Assembly (NCBI GenBank): GCA_049999765.1
Contig: JBNGIQ010008009.1
Coordinates: 1 to 54,594, forward strand
Reading direction: 5' to 3'
Source: Phaeoceros laevis
Lineage: Eukaryota; Anthocerotophyta; Anthocerotopsida; Notothyladales
Length of the DNA stretch: 54,594 bases
Shown here: positions 34,005 through 43,349 of the stretch, piece by piece
Layout of the letters: every line of letters starts with the position of its first letter
How positions within the stretch are numbered: position 1 is the first letter of the stretch
Notes under the pieces: generated by a model
What the model was told of the DNA's origin: nothing
What the model saw: only the letters and a program-made list of their open reading frames with translations
Database searches by the model: none
Made by a program: the position numbers and the translations under genes

Positions 34005-36521
34005 TCAATGCCGATCCCCGCATGAACAACACCCTTGCACAAAATGGTGAACACGATGTGAATCTCTTACTACGATCTCTCGCTTTTCAAGCCGTGACAT
34101 GATCTTGGTGCTACTGTGGCAGTCATTGCACATACGAAGGTTTTTGGTAACTAGCAGAGTTGTGCCATCTGGAGTGTTCAGGAGACCATATGCTAGCGCC
34201 AGTTTCTCTGCGTGCCCGCACAGTGCATTCTCTTTTTCGATTTCTGACCCCGCTTTGAGCACGAGACCAGTTAGTGGGACATGGCCTCCTTCATTCTTCA
34301 AGCTGGAACTCACACTCCTCGACTTCGATGAAATATCAGCTCTCTCATCTCCTACTGTGAACTCGTGCACCTGGTTTTTCACTTCAATAAATGCCTTCCC
34401 AGGCTTCTTTCTAGCTCCTGCAACCTTCCTAATTGTTTCTATTCTGTCTACATCCTTCCACCTCCCAGCGTTTGCATAGATGATTCCCAATAGCATATAT
34501 GCAGTTGCAAATTCAGGTTCCAATGAAGTAAGCCGGTTGAAACATCGCTCTCCACGTTCAATGTCACCATGACTTTTACATGCAGTTAGCAATGAAGTCC
34601 ACCCCACGATGTCATTCTCAAATGGCATGGTTCTTAACAAATTCTCTGCTGCATCCAGGCGGCCTGACCGCCCAAGGAGGTCGACCATGCAGTTGTAATG
34701 CTGTAGGCTGGGCGTTATGCTCTTGTCCTTCAGGATCATTTTAAACCACAGCTCGCCCTCATTTACCAAGCCCTCATGACTACATGCCACAAGAAGACAT
34801 GCAAAAGTAGTAGCATTGGGCTCGACCCCTTGCTGCCGCATCTCTCCAAAACATTGCATTGCCATTTCGTAATTGCCATGCTCGGCATAGCCATTGAGCA
34901 GAGTTGTCCATGTCACCACATCCCTGATCGCCAATAAGTCAAACACTTGCCTTGCATCCCCAAGCTTTCCACATTTAGCATACATGTCCACCAAACTGTT
35001 GCCAACAATCACATTACCTTCTAGTCCTTTTTCCAGAATTTGTAGGTGAAGTGCTTTGCCCTCACCTAAAGCTCCCAGGCTGGCACATGCTTTGAGGAGG
35101 CAGACCATAGTATGCTCTGTTGGACTAATGCCCTCTTCTTGCATTCTTGCATAAAGAGTGAGGGCTTCTTGACCCATTCCCAGGTGAACATATGCTGAGA
35201 TCATCACAGTCCATGACCAACCATCCCTTGCAGGCAGTCTGTCAAATACACTTCGAGCGTTGCCTAACAGTCCACACTTTGCATACATGTCCACCAGGCA
35301 GCTGCCAACGGCAACATGCTGTTCCATTCCCCGTTCCTGAATTTCTTCATGAAGTTGTTGTCCTTGCTGCAGAGCTCCGGCATTGCCACATGCTTGCACA
35401 AGGGACACGTATGTAACATGATCTGCTTGATTGCTGCTCTCAGTTTGCATTTTTGCGTACAAAGCAAGGGCCTCTTTAGCCAGCCCATTCTCAGCATAGC
35501 CCACAATCATAGAATTCCATGTCACCATATTTTTTGTCTGCATTTTTTCAAATACATTAAGCGCATTGTCTAAGCTCCCACATTTCGAATACATGTTTAC
35601 AAGGCAGTTAACAATGCTCAAATCATTCTCAAGCCCCCTTTCCTGAATCTGCAAATGAAGCTCTGTTCCTTGATGTAAAGCTCCAATGGTTGCACAGGCT
35701 TGCAGGAGGCACACAAAGGTGACCCGATCGGGCAAGATCCCGGTACTTTCTTTCATATTTGCAAAAAGAGCAAGTGCTTCGTGACCCATTCCATGCTGGG
35801 CATACCCTGCAATCATAGTAGTCCATGTCACTACATCCCTTTTAGGCGATGTATCAAACACTCTACGGGCCTCCTCTAGACTTCCACATTTTGCGTACAT
35901 ATCCACTAGGGAGTTACGAGCGAACATATCGTACTCAAATGCGCTCCGGGAGAGATTAGCATGAACCTTCCTGCCAGATGCCAAGTCCAAAACCATGGCG
36001 CATGCTTTAAGCACTGCCACAAAGACATAGCTATTTGGCTTAACATATGAGTCATGCATCTGCCAGTACAATTCTATAGCCTTCTTAGGCTGTTGATGCT
36101 CAGCATGCACTGCAATGATGGACGCCCACATGTACATGGTTGGTGCAGCCACCTTCCTAAAAACGTACATTGCTTCATCCAACTTCCCATGAGAACCGTA
36201 CATACGTATGATGTGGTTGGCCAGAAATGTGTTTGACTGTCGCCCAGTTCTAACAGCAAGAAAATGCACATACTTGCCTAGAACCAGATCCTTTTGTGTG
36301 ATGCATTTCTTGAGGACGCAATAGAAGAGCGCAGTGTCCACTCGAAATCCATGCAGCACCAATTGGTCCAACGCTTTGACGGCTTCATTAATCGGTCCCT
36401 CTTTACATGATTTGATCCAGGTTCCTGCCACTGCATCCCCTTCACAGCTAATCACAACCCAGAAAGCCAAATCAGCTGGTAGAGAGGGAAGGACATGATA
36501 CAGAGGATGAAAAAGGTGCAC
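34005..36521 (-). CDS. PPR-DYW protein ending in Asp-Arg-His
   Basis: Open frame of 838 codons with about seventeen PLS motifs from near residue 30, e.g. LVDMYAKCGSLEEARRVFD and VVTWTTMIAGYAQHGMGHEAL. E/E+ regions (PGKAFIEVKNQVHEF) and a DYW deaminase domain follow. The domain keeps HAEKLALAYGL and CNDCH and reaches VRDSHRVHHFVQGCCSCGD. The last two residues are Arg-His instead of the usual Tyr-Trp. The 3' end is certain; the 5' end is not. The frame opens with GTG (36521) and has no ATG before the first PPR motif. A CAG AG|GTTCTC donor and a TAG acceptor before 36447 could join it to sequence around 36583-36667. The sequence is distinct from the other PPR groups here and is transcribed in the opposite direction. 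Confidence 0.9.
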   Translation of the reverse strand: MHLFHPLYHVLPSLPADLAFWVVISCEGDAVAGTWIKSCKEGPINEAVKALDQLVLHGFRVDTALFYCVLKKCITQKDLVLGKYVHFLAVRTGRQSNTFLANHIIRMYGSHGKLDEAMYVFRKVAAPTMYMWASIIAVHAEHQQPKKAIELYWQMHDSYVKPNSYVFVAVLKACAMVLDLASGRKVHANLSRSAFEYDMFARNSLVDMYAKCGSLEEARRVFDTSPKRDVVTWTTMIAGYAQHGMGHEALALFANMKESTGILPDRVTFVCLLQACATIGALHQGTELHLQIQERGLENDLSIVNCLVNMYSKCGSLDNALNVFEKMQTKNMVTWNSMIVGYAENGLAKEALALYAKMQTESSNQADHVTYVSLVQACGNAGALQQGQQLHEEIQERGMEQHVAVGSCLVDMYAKCGLLGNARSVFDRLPARDGWSWTVMISAYVHLGMGQEALTLYARMQEEGISPTEHTMVCLLKACASLGALGEGKALHLQILEKGLEGNVIVGNSLVDMYAKCGKLGDARQVFDLLAIRDVVTWTTLLNGYAEHGNYEMAMQCFGEMRQQGVEPNATTFACLLVACSHEGLVNEGELWFKMILKDKSITPSLQHYNCMVDLLGRSGRLDAAENLLRTMPFENDIVGWTSLLTACKSHGDIERGERCFNRLTSLEPEFATAYMLLGIIYANAGRWKDVDRIETIRKVAGARKKPGKAFIEVKNQVHEFTVGDERADISSKSRSVSSSLKNEGGHVPLTGLVLKAGSEIEKENALCGHAEKLALAYGLLNTPDGTTLLVTKNLRMCNDCHSSTKIMSRLEKREIVVRDSHRVHHFVQGCCSCGDRH

Positions 36522-36582
36522 AAGGAGAACCTCTGGTTTGCTTTCAGATACAGCACCGTGTCTTTCTTGCTGTCCACCTTAA

Positions 36583-36949
36583 TGATTTCTGACATCGGAA
36601 GGGTCCTTTCGTAGTCCATTTCACTTGTCTTCATCAGTTGAAAGAGGGGACCTTGATCGTGCGTCACCTGGATGTACGCAGTGGCAGGAGATGGTTACAC
36701 AAGATACACAAGTTCTACCATCTGCTCTGACTTCGAACGAGAAAGAAAAAATGAGCAGGGAAGACAGCATGTCTTTAGGGACACGTCCGACAGCAGATCG
36801 CGGCCTTGAAATATGCTTCTTCTAGAGTAACTGCAACATCTGGGGTAGATAAATTTCGTACCGATGTCAACCCAGTCAACAAGATACCCATCCTCGATGC
36901 AGTCAACGAGGTCATTGAAAACAGTTTCCTCCTTGATGCTCAGCCTCTC
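36583..36949 (-). other. exon-like segments, unrecognised
   Basis: Two stretches look like coding exons on the minus strand. At 36862-36949 a segment reads ERLSIKEETVFNDLVDCIED between a CAG acceptor and a GTACG donor. At 36583-36667 a segment reads YERTLPMSEIIKVDSKKD. Joining them directly gives an early stop. They may belong to the 5' part of the PPR gene at 34005 or to a decayed gene. No family is recognised. Confidence 0.22.
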
Positions 36950-38048
36950 CTGCCGAACATCGGTCAGAACACCTTCGAGTAAGTGACAGTCAAATGAACA
37001 ACCGCGGTTTGAGAAAAACAGAGAGGAAAAGCACCACAATCTCCTTCATAGTTCTTTGCCACAATGCCAGCAGTCCCTGGCGGGAGGCACGGACATTACC
37101 TCAACTAGAAGAACAGTGTTTGGAATAGCTGAGGTGAAGCAAATTCTCTGAACTTGACGGCATGGTCAACTATCATAGCCAGGCAGTGAAGGAAAGTGCA
37201 ATGGGTGCGGCAGCGACACGAGCGCGGTCTAGCTCTTCCTGCCGGTTCTGGCTCCAAGATTTCGGGGCGTTGATCATAGCACCAAAAGAGGAGATGGTGC
37301 TACATTGGGAGAGAGGAACTGGTGCATTCTACAAAATACTGCCATGGCACGTCCCAGCGCCCAAAACTGTCCATCATGCACGGACAGTGCGATTCCGAAA
37401 ATATTTTCGAGTTGGCGCCAGCGTTCAGTATCAGAGGTGCAGCTGGCAACCACAGGTTGTTCGTATGCAGCAGTATGGGCAATGGCCACTCGCAAAGCAT
37501 CTGCAGAGCGCTAATCACTAGCTTGGCTGCAGTTACTGCGCACGAAAATGCTGCTACCCTGACAAGGCGAATTGGTACGGACCAGAAGGAGCTCAGGTCA
37601 CCTCAGGAGAAGCTATGGATGCATCTCCATTTGTTAGGTTCTCTCAAACATGAGAGAGCCGGACAGGAGACAAGTTATCCAAATTTTTTTTGTGGCTAGT
37701 CTGCATAGAGGTGTGAGTCAGATATCCCCTGCTTGGTGCCGCTCCGCACCCATGCATGGCGGGCCCGGAATGTTTTCTGTGTTTCACAACTGCTTCACCA
37801 ATGCGAGGGTCAGAAATTGTCCGAAAGCTCTCGGAATCCTATAACTACAGGGTGCCTAAGGCAGGAGCATCTCCTTCACAACCTCCAAGCCTTGGATGTG
37901 TTTTGCACAAACTGCTGTACATGTTTGATTCTGACACCAAGTGTTGCTTTGACTGCAGAGAACCCATTTTCATCCGCCCTTCCGGCTAACACTTCAATAC
38001 CAACAGCCTAAAGGTGTGAATTCCGAGCCAGGTACCTTGGCTACTCAG
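36950..38048. other. intergenic / possible 5' region of PPR gene
   Basis: A frame starting ATG 37756 (MAGPECFLCFTTASPMRG) resembles the N-terminus of the paralogue at 43350 (MAMANPGCCLCFTSAIWSARG). It stops at 37989 in another phase from the PPR frame. A good acceptor (TTTGACTGCAG, ending 37958) opens the PPR frame. So the N-terminus may be spliced or frameshifted here. Confidence 0.4.
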
Positions 38049-41000
38049 ATGAAAAATAGCGTCATCGGAGAGCTAAGGGGGTCTTCATCTGTGGTGCAGT
38101 TTAACTCACCTGATATATTTCACGATTTGTGCAAGGCGGGTCAGCTGGAGGGGGCACTCGATGTCTTGTTGCACATGGACCAGAATGGGAATGTTCCTTC
38201 AATTAATATGTTTGGCTCGGTGTTGAGGGCTTGCGCCAAGAAGAAGGCCCTGAATCAGGCTAAGCTAGTGCTTGTTCTTTTGGCCAAACACGGGTTGGAC
38301 TCCAGCAAGTTTCTTGGTGAGAATGTGGTGAGCACCTTGGTGACTTGTGGCGGCTTTAAAGATGCTCTGCAATTCTTTCAGAGGCTGTCACACCGGAGTG
38401 TTTTCTCATGGACAGCCATAATCTCCGGGTACGTTGCTTCAGGCCAAGGTCAGGAGGCACTGAGAATGTACAAGCTGATGCAAGAAGAAGGTGTGCTGCC
38501 AAACGCATATACCTTTGTTAGCTTACTGAAAGCTTGTAGTAGCATAGCCGATTTGAAAGAGGGAAGACGTATTCATGCAGATGCTTTGAGGCATCGGTGT
38601 GATTCTGATTTGTTTGTGGGTAACTGTCTGGTCTACATGTACGGGAAGTGTGGGAGCATTGTGGATGCACAGAATGTGTTTGATTTGTTGCCTCAGCGAG
38701 ATGTGGTGTCATGGAATGCAATGCTTAAAGCGTACTGTCAGCAGGCTGAAGCAGAGAAGGCCATTCAGCTGTATGAACAAATGTTAGAGGAGCAAACGAG
38801 TCCAGATGCTCGGACCTTTGTGAGTGCAATCCAAGCATGTGGACTTCTAGCAGATAAAGATGAAGTTACAGCGGATGGGCAACTTGCAAAGGAAGAGTCC
38901 CTCAGAAAAGGGAAGGCAATACATGCTGATGCACGGAAAAAGGGCCTTGATATGGATCCCTTTGTAGGGAACACCTTGGTTAGTATGTACGGGAAGTGCG
39001 GGAGCATAGTGGATGCGTACAATGTGTTTAATGGTTTGCGCCATCGAGATGTTGTTTCATGGAATGCCATACTGGCTGCTTTGGCCCAGCATGGTGAAGT
39101 AGAGAAGACTGTGCAGCTGTTTGAACAAATGCAGGAAGCAGGGGTGAGCCCGAACAATCTTACTTGTAGTACACTTATACGTGTTTATGGCAAGTGTGGG
39201 AACGTTGTGGGCGCACAGGTCATGTTTGATAGATTGTCCCAGCGGGATGTGGTGTTATGGAACTCGATGCTGGCCGCATATGCCGAGCAGAGTCAAGGAG
39301 AGAAAGGGATGGAGCTGTACTGGCAAATGCAAGAAGATGGCGTGAATCCAGACCCTTGTACCTTTGCAATCATATTCCAATTGTGCAGTATCCTTGCAGA
39401 GAAGGAAGAAGGTGTTATTGTGGATGGGAGACGCACCGGAGTGAAGTCTCTGGAATTGGGGAAGGAAGTACATGCTGATGCTTACAGCGGAGGCCATGAT
39501 TTAGATGTATTTGTCGGTAGCAGCCTAGTTCATATGTATGGCAAGTGTGGGAGCATTGTAGATGCACATAACGTGTTTCATGGTTTGCCACAACGTGATG
39601 TGGTAGCATGGTCCACGATAATCATGGTGAATGTTGAGCACGGCCTTGCTGAAAAGGCATTGCAGCTGAATGAAGACATGCAAGGGGAATGTGTTAGTCC
39701 AAATGATCGTACGTTTGTGAGCATGCTTCAAGCATGTGGCATACTAGCAGAGACAGAAGAACATCTGATGGTAGATGGGCGATCAATTAGAGTGAAGCTT
39801 TTGGAGAGGGTGAGGGCAATACATGCTGAGGTGAAGAGGAGGGCGTACGACTCAAACCTCTTTGTTGGTAGCAGCATTCTTGACATGTATGGGAGGTGTG
39901 GGAGCATCACGGACGCAGAGATTGTGTTTGATGGGTTGTTCAAGCGTGATGTGGTGGCATGGACTGCGATGCTCTCAGTCTATGTCGAGCAAGACCAACC
40001 TGAAATGGCGTTGCAGAGTCTTCAAAGGATGCAGGAAGAGGGCGTGAGTCCAAACGAGCGGACTCTTGTGAGCATCCTTCAGGCATGTGGCATGGTTGCA
40101 GAGAAAGTTGTGGACGGGGATGTAGGTCAGCAATCCACAAGACTGAAGTGCCTGGAGCAGGGTAAGGCATTGGATGCTGATGCTCATAGAAGAGGCTATA
40201 GTTCAGATGTCTTTGTTAGCAACACCCTCATTAGTATGTATGGGAAGTGTGGAAGCATTGTAGATGCAGAGAATGTATTTGCTAAGTTGTCCCAGCGCAA
40301 TGTTGTTTCATGGAATGCGATGCTGGCTGCATATGGCCAGCAAGGGCAGGCAATCAATGCATTAAAGGCATATGATGAAATGCAAAAGGACGGAGTCAGG
40401 CCAAATGACACAACTTGTAATACTCTCGTTGGCATATATGGGAAGTGTGGGAACATCCTGGATGCACAGGACGTGTTTGATGGATTGTCTCACCGTGATG
40501 TTGTGGCATGGACTGCTATGCTTGCGGCATATGTCGGGGAGGGCCAACCAGAGAAGGCTTTGCAGCTTTACGGAGAAATGTGGGAGGAGGGTGTGAGTCC
40601 TAACAGCTACACCTTTGTCACTACGCTGCAAGCATGTGGCATGTTGGCAGGTAAGGACGAAAAAGGCAGAGTGGATGGGCGATTTGCAAACATGAAATCC
40701 GTGGAAAGGGGAGTAGCAGTACATGCTGATATTCGTAAAAAGGGTTACAGTTCAGATGTCATTGTTGCTAGTGCCCTCATTAGTATGTATGGCAAGTGCG
40801 GGAGCATTGAAGAAGCCCGTAAAGTGTTTGATAAGTTGTTGGTACGAGATGTAGTCCCATGGACAGCGATGGTTACAGCATATGTTGATAATGGCCAATC
40901 AGGGCAGGCTTTGACGCTGTATGAAAAAATGAAAGAGGAAGGCGTAAGTCCAAACGATCGTACATTTGTGTGTGCACTCCAAGCATGCAGTATGGAAGCA

Positions 41001-42188
41001 GAGAAAGAGGATAACGATGTCATGGATGGGACAGTTAACTTTCTAGAAAAGGGAAAAGCAATACATGCTCATGCTCAAAGAAAGGGTTATGATTCAGATG
41101 TCTTCGTGGTTAGCGCCCTTATTTGTCTGTATGGGAAGTTTGGGAGCATTGATCAGGCACAGAATGTGTTTGATAGATTGGCTGCAAGAGATGTAGTGTC
41201 ATGTAATGCGATGCTGGCAGCATATGTTGAACATGGGTCAGGAGAGAAGGCTTTGCAGCTGTACAGACAGATCCAGCAGGAAGATGTAACTCCGGACGAG
41301 AGCACGCTTGTGTGGGTCTTGCGTGCGTGCAGCAGCACAGGAAGCCTGGGCATGCTTAAAGAAGTTCATCAAGCTCTTGCTGCTGGAGGAGATATAACTT
41401 CTTGCCTAGGAAGCACACTCATCAATGCGTATGGAAGATGTGCTAGTATGCTGGATGCTGAGACTGTTTTTGGTGCTGTACCCAAGGCTGATGTGGTGTT
41501 GTGGAATGCGCTGATTGCAAGCTATGCACGACAGGGAGATGCTGCAGCAAGCCTGCAATGGTTTGATACAATGCAACTGCAGGGGGTAACTCCAAATGGA
41601 GCTACCTTCCTGTCCGTCCTTTCTTCATGCAGTCATGCTGGCTTATTGGATAGGGGCGTTGAATACTTCAATTCCATGAGCAGAGACCATAGCATAACTC
41701 CGAAGATTGAGCACTATGTCAGTATGGTGGACCTCCTGGGGCGTGCAGGATCCTTCACGAGGATAAAGGATTTACTTTCTTCAATGCCGGTGCAGCCTAA
41801 TCTGACCATGTGGTTATGTTTGATGGGTGCTTGTCGGAAGCATGGGAATGTATTATTGGGAAAACAAGCATTCGATTCTGCTATAGGCTTAGAGCCGAAG
41901 CATCCTGCTCCATACATCTTGATGTCAAGCATCTACGCAGATGCTGGCCTCTCAAACAGTGCAAAGAGCGTGCAAAAGCTGAGAGAGGATGCAGGTGCAT
42001 GGAAGCAGCCTGGCCAGAGCTGGGTCGCACATCAGGAGGAAGTGCATACATTTGTAGCCGGTGACTGCAAGCACCCGCAGTATGAACATCTCTGTGGTCT
42101 CTTAAAAACGTTGAAGCAGAAGGGGCAGAAGCACCTTAGTCCTTTGAATAATCTGGGTAAAGAGCCAAACAATCTGGTTGCCGTATAA
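38049..42188 (+). CDS. giant PLS-class PPR protein, no DYW, enlarged motifs
   Basis: 1379 aa from the first in-frame ATG (MKNSVIGELRGSSSVVQF). The frame is open back to 37953, so an upstream exon may add residues. About thirty PPR motifs carry the family pattern LVxMYGKCGSIVDAxNVFD and DVVSWNAMLAAY. Six L-type motifs are lengthened by about 15 residues between ACGxLAEKE and GKAIHAD, with a recurrent VDGR and KSLE core. E and E+ regions follow (MWLCLMGACRKHGNVLLGKQ, LEPKHPAPYIL, PGQSWVAHQEEVHTFVAG). The stop comes after a Lys/Asn-rich tail, with no DYW domain. At this length it is among the longest PPR proteins I know of. Expected to bind RNA in an organelle; deaminase activity would come from a partner. 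Closest relative: the gene at 43350. Confidence 0.92.
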   Translation: MKNSVIGELRGSSSVVQFNSPDIFHDLCKAGQLEGALDVLLHMDQNGNVPSINMFGSVLRACAKKKALNQAKLVLVLLAKHGLDSSKFLGENVVSTLVTCGGFKDALQFFQRLSHRSVFSWTAIISGYVASGQGQEALRMYKLMQEEGVLPNAYTFVSLLKACSSIADLKEGRRIHADALRHRCDSDLFVGNCLVYMYGKCGSIVDAQNVFDLLPQRDVVSWNAMLKAYCQQAEAEKAIQLYEQMLEEQTSPDARTFVSAIQACGLLADKDEVTADGQLAKEESLRKGKAIHADARKKGLDMDPFVGNTLVSMYGKCGSIVDAYNVFNGLRHRDVVSWNAILAALAQHGEVEKTVQLFEQMQEAGVSPNNLTCSTLIRVYGKCGNVVGAQVMFDRLSQRDVVLWNSMLAAYAEQSQGEKGMELYWQMQEDGVNPDPCTFAIIFQLCSILAEKEEGVIVDGRRTGVKSLELGKEVHADAYSGGHDLDVFVGSSLVHMYGKCGSIVDAHNVFHGLPQRDVVAWSTIIMVNVEHGLAEKALQLNEDMQGECVSPNDRTFVSMLQACGILAETEEHLMVDGRSIRVKLLERVRAIHAEVKRRAYDSNLFVGSSILDMYGRCGSITDAEIVFDGLFKRDVVAWTAMLSVYVEQDQPEMALQSLQRMQEEGVSPNERTLVSILQACGMVAEKVVDGDVGQQSTRLKCLEQGKALDADAHRRGYSSDVFVSNTLISMYGKCGSIVDAENVFAKLSQRNVVSWNAMLAAYGQQGQAINALKAYDEMQKDGVRPNDTTCNTLVGIYGKCGNILDAQDVFDGLSHRDVVAWTAMLAAYVGEGQPEKALQLYGEMWEEGVSPNSYTFVTTLQACGMLAGKDEKGRVDGRFANMKSVERGVAVHADIRKKGYSSDVIVASALISMYGKCGSIEEARKVFDKLLVRDVVPWTAMVTAYVDNGQSGQALTLYEKMKEEGVSPNDRTFVCALQACSMEAEKEDNDVMDGTVNFLEKGKAIHAHAQRKGYDSDVFVVSALICLYGKFGSIDQAQNVFDRLAARDVVSCNAMLAAYVEHGSGEKALQLYRQIQQEDVTPDESTLVWVLRACSSTGSLGMLKEVHQALAAGGDITSCLGSTLINAYGRCASMLDAETVFGAVPKADVVLWNALIASYARQGDAAASLQWFDTMQLQGVTPNGATFLSVLSSCSHAGLLDRGVEYFNSMSRDHSITPKIEHYVSMVDLLGRAGSFTRIKDLLSSMPVQPNLTMWLCLMGACRKHGNVLLGKQAFDSAIGLEPKHPAPYILMSSIYADAGLSNSAKSVQKLREDAGAWKQPGQSWVAHQEEVHTFVAGDCKHPQYEHLCGLLKTLKQKGQKHLSPLNNLGKEPNNLVAV

Positions 42189-43349
42189 CCTTCTACAAAT
42201 GCTGACCAATGGAGGGAGGCGCACAGCGTGATAATGGAGTACGGTGATCATCACCATGGATGACAGTGAGCTTCAAAATACTATGCTAGGCAAGGAGATC
42301 AACTTAAGGTCGTTGGTCGACAAATGGCTGGCTGTGTCCATGGGGAAGGCGTGCAGCATGCAAGAGCAATGGCGCCGTCCAGGTTGGAGGTCTATATTTT
42401 ATTGTCCATAAAACTGCATGTGTAAGGTTCGAAAGAAAGGTGGCTCTATTTGGTTTTTGCCCATCAGCTGCAATTCTGGTAGCATTGCGAACTTACTATC
42501 CAGTCTCCTTGTCAGGGATGGCTGGTATCAGTACAAATGGTTCCTGGTGTGTGCAATCTGGTGCCATGGAAGCATTTGGAGGACTTCGAACTCATGAACA
42601 GAGACATGCGATCAAAAGGTGGTAACCTTATGTGCCAAGTTGAATATCAGGTTGTGTTGTGGAAGATGAGGCTGTTGATTGCACTGTATATCAGCAGCCA
42701 TGGCAGCAGCTGCGCATTTCTTATGTGGAACAGCTGTGCTAATGGTGGCCTTTTGACTTTGCACAGATTGCGTAAAGCCTGATTGCTTCGGTGAATGAAC
42801 CAACTAGAGATGGATTGTGCACAGGAACCGGTACACAGTTGTTGAAGACCGCACGCACCTGAAGCGGAAACAATCAGACGGAGGAGGAAAGTTTGGTGTG
42901 ACCGACTTCCAGAAAGAGCCATTACCAATAATATTCATCAGCGTTGGTGTTCACTGTTCATCTACCCGTTTAAAATTTAAATATTGCGGGTAGCTTATGA
43001 CGAGTGGAACTGGCTCTTCAAGGAGCCCCGTGTATACTCTACCAACGGGAACGTCTTGATGCAAATTTGTAGCTCGTCCCTCAAAACGATCCTCTTGATC
43101 CGTTTCCGGACCTATTAAGCTGAATTGAATGGTCGGCTCTGGGCATATTGGTGTTTTTGGAGGATCTCGCAATGCTGCATTTGAAAAGTTCGCGAGGCAT
43201 ACAGTGTTGTGTTGCAGAGCACTGAATTCGCTGCCGTCGTACCTTATTGCGTGCTCTGGCGTCTGAAGCGGCCACTGTCTGCTATCGATCGGAACTGTGA
43301 GGCTGTGAAAGTGGAGTTCCTCTTGTGTTGCTCACTCTCCTAGCAATGA
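42189..43349. other. intergenic between paralogous PPR genes
   Basis: No recognisable gene or relic in 1.16 kb. Small open frames on both strands resemble nothing known. Confidence 0.5.
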
